From Planctomycetaceae bacterium (GTDB lineage Bacteria; Planctomycetota; Planctomycetia; Pirellulales; Pirellulaceae), in assembly GCA_007129635.1 (NCBI GenBank), contig SKVE01000432.1:1-5980 (forward strand): a stretch of 5,980 nt of DNA. Reading direction: 5' to 3'. A model generated the notes under the pieces. It ran no database searches. It saw nothing but the letters and a program-made list of their open reading frames with translations, and was not told the DNA's origin. Below, in pieces: positions 1-5,881 of this stretch; position 1 is the stretch's first letter; each line of letters begins with the position of its first letter. Position numbers and translations under genes: made by a program.

Positions 1-518
1 ACCGTTTGGCCGAGCCCGGCGATACGGCTCAGCCAGGCGTACCGCTGCTGGTCCTGTACGATCCACGATCCTTGCGGCTGGAAGCGCCCGTGATGGAGAA
101 CCTGGCCATCAAATTGCGGGTGGGCGAGCGGTTGACGGTCCATATCGACGCGGTGGAGCGGGATGTCGAGGCGCGGGTCGACGAGATCGTCCCGCAGGCG
201 GAAGCGGCCAGCCGGTCGTTTCTGGTCAAAGTCGCCTTGACCGACGCCCAGGGGTTGTACGAGGGCATGTTCGGGCGAATGCGGATCCCCAGCGGCGTGC
301 GGCGGCATCTGTGTCTGCCCACCGCGGCGATTCAGAAGCTGGGCCAATTGCAGTTCGTCGACGTGGTCGCCGACGACGATCGAACGCTCGAGCGGCGTTT
401 CATCACCACGGGAAGATTCGGCAGCCCGTATCAGGTCGAGGTGCTGAGCGGTCTGGAAGCGGGTGAACGCGTGGTGCTGTACGATCCGCCCGATGCCGCA
501 CCAGAAGGCAGTTTGTAG
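1..518 (+). CDS. RND efflux periplasmic adaptor (membrane fusion protein, HlyD/AcrA type), 3' part
   Basis: This is the C-terminal 171 residues of a periplasmic adaptor, which links an RND pump in the inner membrane to an outer-membrane channel. The frame is open to the left edge, so the N-terminus (signal or lipoprotein peptide, first lipoyl half, hairpin) is missing; the TTG at position 6 is not the true start. The visible part opens with the second lipoyl half (AEPGDTAQPG, then PLLVLYDP). A beta-barrel follows (around VGERLTVHID and VDEIVPQAEAASRSFLVKV), with the typical GLYEGMFGRMRIPSG turn, then the membrane-proximal domain (LPTAAIQKLGQLQFVDVV to VEVLSGLEAGERVVLYD). These are hallmark adaptor patterns. 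It ends with TAG at 516-518. The RND transporter begins 44 nt later with no terminator between, so the two genes almost certainly form one operon. The substrate cannot be read from this fragment. Confidence 0.93.
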   Translation, partial: RLAEPGDTAQPGVPLLVLYDPRSLRLEAPVMENLAIKLRVGERLTVHIDAVERDVEARVDEIVPQAEAASRSFLVKVALTDAQGLYEGMFGRMRIPSGVRRHLCLPTAAIQKLGQLQFVDVVADDDRTLERRFITTGRFGSPYQVEVLSGLEAGERVVLYDPPDAAPEGSL

Positions 519-562
519 TGCTTCGCCGAATCGCGCTTGGCTAGGAAAGGATCTGGGATTCC

Positions 563-3500
563 ATGGACGATAAGCCCCCCCTGCTGACTCGCATCGTCGA
601 ACTGTTTCTGCGCGGCGACGTGGCCATCCTGGTCATCCTGGTCTCACTGGCCCTGGGCCTGGCCGCGCTGTGGCTGACGCCGCGTGAGGAAGAACCGCAG
701 ATCGTCGTGCCGCTGGCCGACGTCATGATCTCGGTCCCCGGTCTGTCCGCCGAAGAAGTCGAACGCAAGGTGACTTCGCGGCTGGAAAAAATGCTGTACC
801 AGATCGACGGTGTCGAATATGTCTATTCGATGTCCCGTGCCGGTCAGAGCATCGTGACGGTCCGCTTCTATGTCGGAGAAGACCGCGAGGATTCGCTGGT
901 CAAGCTGTACAACAAGATCCAGTCCAACATCGATCAGATCCCGCCTTCGGTCGAAGCCTGGGTGGTCAAGCCGATCGAGGTGGACGATGTGCCGATCGTC
1001 AACGTCACGTTGTGGTCCGAGCGGCCCGAGCTGTACGACGATTTCCACCTGCACCGGATCGCGGCCGAATTGCAGAACGAATTGCAGGGCATCGGCGACA
1101 CCAACCGAGTCTGGGTAAACGGCGGCCGTCAGCGACGGATCCGCGTCGAACTGGACCCGATCAGCCTGGCATCTCGACACACTTCCCCGCTGCAGGTGGC
1201 TCAGGCCCTGCGGGCCAGCAACGTGCAGGTGCGCGCGGGGGCCTTCGACCAGCAGAATCGAGAGATCCTGGTGGATGCAGGAGCCTTCGTTGCCGATCCC
1301 CGCGAACTGGAAGATCTGGTTGTCAATCTGTTCGCCAACCGGCCCGTTTACCTGCGCGATGTGGCCAAGGTGCTGGATGGTCCCGAGGAATTGCACAGTT
1401 ACACCTGGATCGGATTCGGACCCGCTGCCAGCAACCCGGCGGGGGCCAAGGAGTCCTCGCCGGTCACCCGCGCGGATCTCCGCGCACCGCCGGAAGCCGG
1501 CCAATTGTTTCCGGCCGCACACATCGCGGTGGCCAAACGCAAAGGCAGCAATGCCGTCTGGGTGGCCCAGTCGGTCGAGCAGCGGATGCACGAACTGGCG
1601 GAAACGCACCTGCCGACCGGCGTGTTCTTTCGCATCACGAGAGATTATGGCGAAACGGCCAACGACAAAGTCAACGAACTGGTCCAGAGTCTGGTGATCG
1701 CGGTGCTGACCGTCATCGGGCTGATCGGGCTGACCATCGGCTGGCGTGCTGCGCTGATCGTGGCCCTGGCGATCCCCGTCTGTTACGGCCTGACCATGTT
1801 CGTCAACCTGCTGGTCGGCTATACGATCAACCGGGTGACCCTTTTCGCACTGATCCTCTCGTTGGGCCTGCTGGTCGACGACCCGATCACCGACGTCGAA
1901 AACATCGCTCGTTACTTCGGCATGCGGATCTTACCGCCGCGCCAAGCGTTATTGCGCGCCGTCCAGGAAGTTCGTCCGGCGTTGATCATGTCCACGTTGG
2001 CCATCATCGCCAGCTTCATGCCGCTGATGTTCATCACGGGCATGATGGGTCCTTACATGGCGCCGATGGCGTTGAACGTTCCCCTGACCGTCACGTTTTC
2101 GACCTTGGTCACGTTCGTGCTGACCCCATGGTTGGCTCTGGTGGCTTTCAGCAGGTCCAACCGCAAGGCCACCGACCAGGACGAACCGTTCGATCTGACC
2201 AAACGGCCCTTGTATCGGATCAGTCGCGGCTTGTTGAGTCCGATCTTGAATCGTACTTGGCTATCGTTCGGCGTGCTCGGGTTGATCGGCCTGATGTTCC
2301 TGGCCGCCCTGATGCTGCCGGCATTGCGGGTCGTCCCGCTGAAAATGCTGCCCTACGATAACAAGAACGAGTTCCAGATCGTCATCGACATGCCGGAAGG
2401 AACGACGTTGCAGACCACCCAAGCTGTCGCGACGCGGCTGGGTGATTATCTGGCCGGGGTTCCCGAGGTGGTCGATTATCAGATCTATGTCGGGGTGCCG
2501 TCTCCCATGGATTTCAACGGGATGGTGCGCCATTACTTCTTGCGAACCGGCGCCAACCTGGCCGACATCCGAGTCAATTTGGCACCGAAAACACAGCGTG
2601 CTCAACAATCTCACACCATCCTGCTGCGAATCCGTGACGACCTGACCGCGCTGGCCGCCGATTCGGGGGCTCGTGTCAAGCTGGTCGAGGTTCCGCCGGG
2701 ACCGCCGGTGATGGCGACGATCACCGCCGAGGTCTATGGGCCGGACGGTGGGGACTATGCAAATCTGATCTCCGCCGCCCAACGCGTCGAAACTCGTCTG
2801 GCTCGCGAACCGGGTGTGGTGGATGTCGACATCAGTGCGGAAGTCCCGCGACAACGTCTACTGTTTGTGACCGATAAACCCAAGGCCGCATTGTCGGGAG
2901 TCTCGACGCAAATGATCGCTGAAACGCTGCAGTTGGCCTTGAGCGGCTTGCGCACCACCGTATTGCAGCAACCGGGCGAGATCGAACCGCTGTGGGTCGA
3001 GCTGCGTTTGCCTCGCGCGATCCGCTCGGCAGCGGACGACCTGGCAGAGATCTATATGGTCGGCCAGCAAGGCCAATTGGTCCAGTTGGGCGCCTTGGGC
3101 CAGTTTGTCGAGACCATCGAGCCGTCTTCGATTTACCGCAAGAACCTGCGCCGCGTTGTCTTCGTCTATGGCGAGGTCGCGGGTCGACCACCGGCCGATG
3201 CCATCCTGGACATGCAATTCGACCAGCAGTCCGATGGCAGTGCCACCCAACCGGCAGCCGCGATCCGACCAGCCGCCCAGCGTACCTGGTTCTCGCCGGG
3301 CGGCAACGATCCGTGGGCCATGCCCGAAGGATACTCGGTCGTATGGACGGGCGAGGGCGAATGGAAGATCACGCTGGACGTCTTCCGCGATCTGGGGCTC
3401 GCCTTCGGTGCGGCGCTGCTGCTGATCTTTGTGCTGCTGATGTTTCAGACCGGATCGCGGCTGCTACCGGCGGTGATCATGTTGGCGATCCCGCTGACCA

Positions 3501-3904
3501 TGATCGGCATCATGCCGGGGTTTTCGTTGTTGAACGCGATGTTCGATGTACCCGCCGGCGGATACCCCGACCCGATGTTCTTCACAGCGACGGCCATGAT
3601 CGGCATGATCGCGCTGGCAGGGATTGTCGTCCGAAACTCAGCCGTCCTAATCGAATTCATCCAGATGTCCGTGCGCGAGGGCACGCCGCTGCAGGAAGCC
3701 GTGATCCGCAGCGTGGCCGTCCGTACGCGGCCCATCCTGGCCACGGCCGGCACCACGCTGCTGGGCAATTGGGTCATCACCCTGGACCCCATCTTCGCCG
3801 GCCTGGCCTGGGCCATCATGTTCGGCATCTTGACCTCGACCCTCTTTACCCTGGTCGTCATCCCCATCGTCTACTGGCTGTTATATCGAGGCAGTGAGTC
3901 TTGA
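563..3904 (+). CDS. RND efflux transporter, inner-membrane permease subunit (AcrB/HAE1-like)
   Basis: Proton-driven efflux pump of 1113 residues; family members are usually about 1030-1050. It carries the RND plan: TM1 at about 20-38 followed by TPREEEPQI, a first periplasmic loop, TM2-TM6 at about 376-528, TM7 at about 566-592, a second periplasmic loop, and TM8-TM12 at about 940-1107. The TM4 motif GLLVDDPITDVEN supplies the proton-relay pair D439/D440. TM10 (GIVVRNSAVLIEF) has R1024 where AcrB has Lys940. The acidic pair with a GIVVxN-type TM10 fits the hydrophobic/amphiphilic-drug branch rather than the CusA-type metal branch, whose TM10 differs. Two Ala/Pro/Gly-rich stretches, about 286-314 and 886-925, account for much of the extra length. 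The ATG follows AGGAAAGG (543-550) at a 12-nt spacing, and TM1 lies at the expected distance. The adaptor lies 44 nt upstream. The substrate is unknown. Confidence 0.95.
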   Translation: MDDKPPLLTRIVELFLRGDVAILVILVSLALGLAALWLTPREEEPQIVVPLADVMISVPGLSAEEVERKVTSRLEKMLYQIDGVEYVYSMSRAGQSIVTVRFYVGEDREDSLVKLYNKIQSNIDQIPPSVEAWVVKPIEVDDVPIVNVTLWSERPELYDDFHLHRIAAELQNELQGIGDTNRVWVNGGRQRRIRVELDPISLASRHTSPLQVAQALRASNVQVRAGAFDQQNREILVDAGAFVADPRELEDLVVNLFANRPVYLRDVAKVLDGPEELHSYTWIGFGPAASNPAGAKESSPVTRADLRAPPEAGQLFPAAHIAVAKRKGSNAVWVAQSVEQRMHELAETHLPTGVFFRITRDYGETANDKVNELVQSLVIAVLTVIGLIGLTIGWRAALIVALAIPVCYGLTMFVNLLVGYTINRVTLFALILSLGLLVDDPITDVENIARYFGMRILPPRQALLRAVQEVRPALIMSTLAIIASFMPLMFITGMMGPYMAPMALNVPLTVTFSTLVTFVLTPWLALVAFSRSNRKATDQDEPFDLTKRPLYRISRGLLSPILNRTWLSFGVLGLIGLMFLAALMLPALRVVPLKMLPYDNKNEFQIVIDMPEGTTLQTTQAVATRLGDYLAGVPEVVDYQIYVGVPSPMDFNGMVRHYFLRTGANLADIRVNLAPKTQRAQQSHTILLRIRDDLTALAADSGARVKLVEVPPGPPVMATITAEVYGPDGGDYANLISAAQRVETRLAREPGVVDVDISAEVPRQRLLFVTDKPKAALSGVSTQMIAETLQLALSGLRTTVLQQPGEIEPLWVELRLPRAIRSAADDLAEIYMVGQQGQLVQLGALGQFVETIEPSSIYRKNLRRVVFVYGEVAGRPPADAILDMQFDQQSDGSATQPAAAIRPAAQRTWFSPGGNDPWAMPEGYSVVWTGEGEWKITLDVFRDLGLAFGAALLLIFVLLMFQTGSRLLPAVIMLAIPLTMIGIMPGFSLLNAMFDVPAGGYPDPMFFTATAMIGMIALAGIVVRNSAVLIEFIQMSVREGTPLQEAVIRSVAVRTRPILATAGTTLLGNWVITLDPIFAGLAWAIMFGILTSTLFTLVVIPIVYWLLYRGSES

Positions 3905-3919
3905 GATGCCGGAACCACG

Positions 3920-4909
3920 TTAGATCAAGGCCCCGACTGGATCGTGAGCCTCACCCCGCATACTCTCGACCATGGACTTCATCTTGGCGATCGCTCGCTG
4001 CTCCAACTGGCGAACTCGTTCCTTCGAAACCCCCAGTTTATCCGCCAGGCACTGAAACGTACGAACCTTGCGATGTGCGCCCAAGGCGAAACGACCCCGC
4101 AGAATAAACCGCTCGCGACGATCCAGATGATCCATCATCTCCAGCATCGCTGATCGCAGGGTCATCCATTCCTTTTCGTCCAGAGCCGATGCTCGATCCT
4201 GCTCGGGAATGCTGGCCAGATCATCTCCGACCGCTGCATCAAAACGACCTTCCTCTTTTTGCCGTTCGGTAATCGACCGGTAAGCGTTTCTGGCGATGGC
4301 TCGATAGGCGTAAGTGCTGAAACGAAATCCTTTGTCGTAGTCGAATTTGTCGACCGCCTGCATCAGCGAGATGATCCCATCGCTCAGCAAGTCATCGAAC
4401 GAGTGCTTCGGCGTCACGAATTTCTTGACAATCGAAATCACTAACCGCATGTTCGCCTGGATAATCCGATCACGCACCTCGTTCGCCTGGGCCAAGAAGT
4501 CATCGATCTCGTCGATGGCCGCCCCATCCGGATGCTCGGGATTCAGGCGGGATCGAGTGGCGTTCGCTCGGAACTTCAAGTAGTTCATCCGCCGAAAAAG
4601 GCGACGCTCCTCCTCGGCCGTCAACAACGCCGATTCACACAGCCGAGCCAGGTGTCCCGGTAGATCCTTCGGCAGCTTCGCCTTACCGGATACCTGCCTC
4701 CAATCCCCGCTGGACGCATCCATAATGGAGTCTTGAGCGGATGGGTCAGAGAATTCGCGATTCCCGATAAAGTCGACTTCGGAATCCAGTAGCTGTCTTG
4801 CCCGCCTTTTCAGGGCGGTCGAGTCTAAATGAACTGGGAATCCGCCTTTGTCATGTTGCTGAGTCCTCGATCTCTTGGACAATTTCTTTCTTAGGGTCGT
4901 CGTTGTCAT
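3920..4909 (-). CDS. Sigma-70 family RNA polymerase sigma factor lacking region 3
   Basis: Protein of 329 residues that should direct RNA polymerase to a promoter set. It has a basic, poorly conserved N-terminus (1-80). Region 1.2-like sequence lies at about 83-112 (LPGHLARLCESALLTAEEERRLFRRM), a short spacer follows, and region 2 lies at about 146-213 (core-binding DDLLSDGIISLMQAVDKFDY, then GFRFSTYAYRAIARNAYR). Only about 45 residues separate region 2 from region 4 (about 261-312), too few for a normal region 3. The region 4.2 helix VSKERVRQLEQRA keeps E297, R300 and Q301, the equivalents of E. coli RpoD residues that read the -35. I chose the ATG at 4909 because GGTAAGGAAG lies just upstream and the sequence then turns basic. 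The same frame is open to an ATG at 5026, which would add 39 residues. The gene converges on the RND gene with 15 nt between stops. It is an RpoD-like group 2/3 factor, not a compact ECF sigma; its regulon is unknown. Confidence 0.93.
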   Translation of the reverse strand: MTTTTLRKKLSKRSRTQQHDKGGFPVHLDSTALKRRARQLLDSEVDFIGNREFSDPSAQDSIMDASSGDWRQVSGKAKLPKDLPGHLARLCESALLTAEEERRLFRRMNYLKFRANATRSRLNPEHPDGAAIDEIDDFLAQANEVRDRIIQANMRLVISIVKKFVTPKHSFDDLLSDGIISLMQAVDKFDYDKGFRFSTYAYRAIARNAYRSITERQKEEGRFDAAVGDDLASIPEQDRASALDEKEWMTLRSAMLEMMDHLDRRERFILRGRFALGAHRKVRTFQCLADKLGVSKERVRQLEQRAIAKMKSMVESMRGEAHDPVGALI

Positions 4910-4911
4910 TG

Positions 4912-4926
4912 CTTCCTTACCTTTCC
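4912..4926 (-). promoter_or_regulatory. Ribosome binding site of the sigma factor gene
   Basis: The - strand reads GGAAAGGTAAGGAAG directly before CAATG. AAGGA lies 4 nt from the ATG at 4909, and an upstream AAAGG lies about 10 nt away. This purine-rich pair favours 4909 over the in-frame ATG at 5026, which has only a GAGG placed 3 nt away. Confidence 0.6.
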
Positions 4927-5047
4927 AGGTTTTAAATTGCCCTCTAAGCCGTCGGCACCGCCCCTCGACATTCACATCCGTAGGGGGGAAAGCCTCCGGT
5001 TGACCGTTCGCGAGACGCCAAATCATCGGCCTCGCTGCCCGCTTTCA

Positions 5048-5067
5048 AAAAACGTTCAAAGCGTTCA
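5048..5067 (-). repeat. Repeat element 1, at the expected transcription start (putative operator)
   Basis: A 20-bp element reading TGAACGCTT then TGAACGTTT then TT on the - strand. It differs from element 2 by a single base (C for T in the first 9-mer). It begins 5 nt downstream of the -10 box and so covers the predicted start site, where a bound protein would block initiation. The two elements are 58 bp apart start to start, about 5.5 helical turns. Confidence 0.7.
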
Positions 5068-5072
5068 TGTTG

Positions 5073-5101
5073 GTTATATCGCGGTGCTAGGTCGGAGTCA
5101 A
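5073..5101 (-). promoter_or_regulatory. Sigma-70-type promoter of the sigma factor gene
   Basis: On the - strand, TTGACT (5101-5096) and TATAAC (5078-5073) are separated by exactly 17 bp. That is 5 of 6 consensus bases in each box with optimal spacing. Transcription would start near 5066 and run toward the sigma gene, leaving a leader of about 155 nt before the ATG at 4909. The two repeat elements sit 4 nt upstream of the -35 and 5 nt downstream of the -10. The consensus quality suggests that the housekeeping sigma reads this promoter and that an added factor limits it. This is inferred from sequence; no start site has been measured. Confidence 0.75.
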
Positions 5102-5105
5102 CAAG

Positions 5106-5125
5106 AAAAACGTTCAAAACGTTCA
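5106..5125 (-). repeat. Repeat element 2, upstream of the -35 (putative operator)
   Basis: A 20-bp element that on the - strand is two perfect tandem copies of TGAACGTTT followed by TT. It matches element 1 (5048-5067) at 19 of 20 positions. It ends 4 nt before the -35 box, where an activator or one half of a looping repressor would bind. The half-sites are direct, 9 bp apart, which suggests binding of protein subunits in head-to-tail order. The binding protein is unknown. Confidence 0.7.
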
Positions 5126-5193
5126 CGAATTGGCCGTTTTTTTGGGCGGAGTGCGAAATGCGGAGACAAGAAGTAGCATTGAGGTAATCGGTC

Positions 5194-5216
5194 AAGCCAT
5201 GAAAGAATGGCTTTTT
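5194..5216 (+). repeat. Small hairpin AAGCCAT / ATGGCTT with a T-tail on the + strand
   Basis: Perfect 7-bp inverted repeat with a 6-nt loop (GAAAGA). On the + strand the second arm runs into TTTTT (5212-5216), giving a weak intrinsic-terminator shape in the direction opposite to the genes here. No + strand gene ends nearby, so its use is unclear. It could catch antisense transcripts or protect the 3' end of the yqgE mRNA. Confidence 0.35.
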
Positions 5217-5245
5217 GAAAAATCGAGGCCGAAAAGACGCCTCAA
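5217..5245 (-). terminator. Intrinsic terminator of yqgE, overlapping its stop codon
   Basis: On the - strand TTGAGGC (5245-5239) pairs with GCCTCGA (5229-5223), with one T-G wobble, around the 9-nt loop GTCTTTTCG. TTTTT follows at 5222-5218. The yqgE stop codon TGA (5244-5242) forms part of the 5' arm. The position at the very end of the gene and the U-tract support rho-independent termination, which would insulate the downstream sigma gene. Confidence 0.6.
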
Positions 5246-5793
5246 TTGAAGGTCGGGCTGGCGGGGATGCCAGACTTGGCGATCAGCGGACGTGTGACCT
5301 TTTCACCGATGGCCTGCGCGGCCCGTTTCCACATGTCCTCGGCATCGCTGAAAATATAATCCGCGCTAGCTGGAAGCTTCATCCAGCCGCCGACTTTGAT
5401 CTCACCCTCCAATTGTCCAGCACCCCACCCCGAATAGCCTGTGAAGATTCGAAATTGGTGCATCTGGTCGGCGACCAGATGGTTGAGATGGTCCTTATGT
5501 GTCGCGAAGTGGACTCCTGGCAGGATCTCGCGTTCTGAAACTTCTAAATCGTTGTGCAACGCCAGCAGGGGCCCGCCAACCGGGCCACCCAGATTGATCG
5601 GCTGATGATTGTCACAGGGCTGTTCGCCGATCATCTCCCAGATCTCTTCGACCGTATTGTCCGTCGGCCGATTCAAGATCAACCCGAACGCCCCTTGTTG
5701 ATCATGCTGAATGATCAACACCACGGTGCGACACAAGTTTGGATCGGGCAACCGAGGCGACGCGATCAGAAGAAAACCTTCCAGCGAATTCAT
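5242..5793 (-). CDS. yqgE: YqgE/AlgH family protein
   Basis: A 183-residue protein, close to the usual length for this family (about 185). It begins with the family signature MNSLEGFLLIASPRLPDPNL, followed by CRTVVLIIQHDQQGAFGLILNRP (residues 21-43). It goes on to LGGPVGGPLLALH (68-80) and the conserved FTGYSGWGAGQLEGEI (117-132), then GGWMKLPASADYIF. No signal peptide or membrane segment is evident, so it is probably cytoplasmic. The family is widespread (E. coli YqgE; Pseudomonas AlgH was linked to alginate regulation) but its biochemical role is not firmly established. The start at 5793 is chosen for the motif at residue 1 and a strong GGAGG (5803-5807) 9 nt upstream; a longer in-frame reading to 5967 would run into the divergent gene. 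In many bacteria yqgE sits beside yqgF (ruvX), which is not seen here. It ends in its own terminator. Confidence 0.95.
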   Translation of the reverse strand: MNSLEGFLLIASPRLPDPNLCRTVVLIIQHDQQGAFGLILNRPTDNTVEEIWEMIGEQPCDNHQPINLGGPVGGPLLALHNDLEVSEREILPGVHFATHKDHLNHLVADQMHQFRIFTGYSGWGAGQLEGEIKVGGWMKLPASADYIFSDAEDMWKRAAQAIGEKVTRPLIAKSGIPASPTFN

Positions 5794-5795
5794 TT

Positions 5796-5824
5796 TTGCT
5801 CCCCTCCGCAATGCAAGATATACT
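5796..5824 (+). promoter_or_regulatory. Candidate promoter for the divergent secreted-protein gene
   Basis: TTGCTC (5796-5801) and TATACT (5819-5824) are 17 bp apart on the + strand. The -10 is good (5 of 6) and the -35 weak (3 of 6). Transcription would start near 5831, about 50 nt before the ATG at 5882. It overlaps the yqgE ribosome binding site, so the two genes could interfere. I found no comparable - strand promoter for yqgE. Confidence 0.35.
5803..5807 (-). promoter_or_regulatory. Shine-Dalgarno GGAGG of yqgE
   Basis: GGAGG on the - strand lies 9 nt before the ATG at 5793, inside GGAGGGGAG. It fixes the start of yqgE and excludes the 58-residue upstream extension. Confidence 0.8.
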
Positions 5825-5881
5825 GAAATCTTACACCGAGGTGGCTGTCGAGGCGAGATCCTTTCGAATCGAGGCAAAACG

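Larger units (their letters stand above)
4910..5241. other. Intergenic region between yqgE and the sigma gene
   Basis: About 330 bases with no convincing gene. Read on the - strand it holds, in order, the yqgE terminator, a second small hairpin, an A-tract (complement of the T-run 5137-5143), repeat element 2, a strong promoter, repeat element 1 at the expected transcription start, and a leader of roughly 155 nt up to the sigma start codon. The leader contains the palindrome GCCGTCGGC (4948-4956) but no structure that I recognise as a known riboswitch. Short open frames here (for example 4944-5195 on the - strand) match no family I know and run across the repeats and promoter, so I do not call them. 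Confidence 0.7.

Noticed and set aside
1470..1485. Inverted repeat GCGCGGA-TC-TCCGCGC within the RND gene
   Set aside because: It lies inside coding sequence of a GC-rich gene with a 2-nt centre and no T-run; probably chance in the low-complexity insertion.
644..1609. Long open frame (321 codons) on the - strand opposite the RND gene
   Set aside because: It lies wholly within the well-supported transporter; it is a by-product of GC-rich codon use, with repetitive D/Q/H/R-rich sequence and no recognisable family.
1012..2361. Long open frame (449 codons) on the + strand in another frame of the RND gene
   Set aside because: It is an out-of-frame shadow rich in Arg/Gly/Pro without domain structure; the transporter frame is continuous and conserved through the whole stretch.
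3947..3957. GTGAG-C-CTCAC palindrome near the convergent gene ends as a terminator
   Set aside because: It has a one-base loop, a 5-bp stem and no T-run on either strand.
5048..5125. Two 20-bp repeats with a 38-bp spacer as a minimal CRISPR array
   Set aside because: There are only two copies, each is internally a tandem 9-mer, and the spacer is a near-consensus promoter; no cas genes are present.
5048..5125. LexA-type SOS boxes (GAAC...GTTC)
   Set aside because: The half-sites are direct repeats rather than the inverted GAACNNNNGTTC arrangement, so the known Gram-positive LexA box does not fit.
4944..5195. 83-codon open frame on the - strand across the sigma promoter
   Set aside because: It runs through the repeat elements, the -35 and the -10, has no convincing family features, and overlaps the likely sigma leader.
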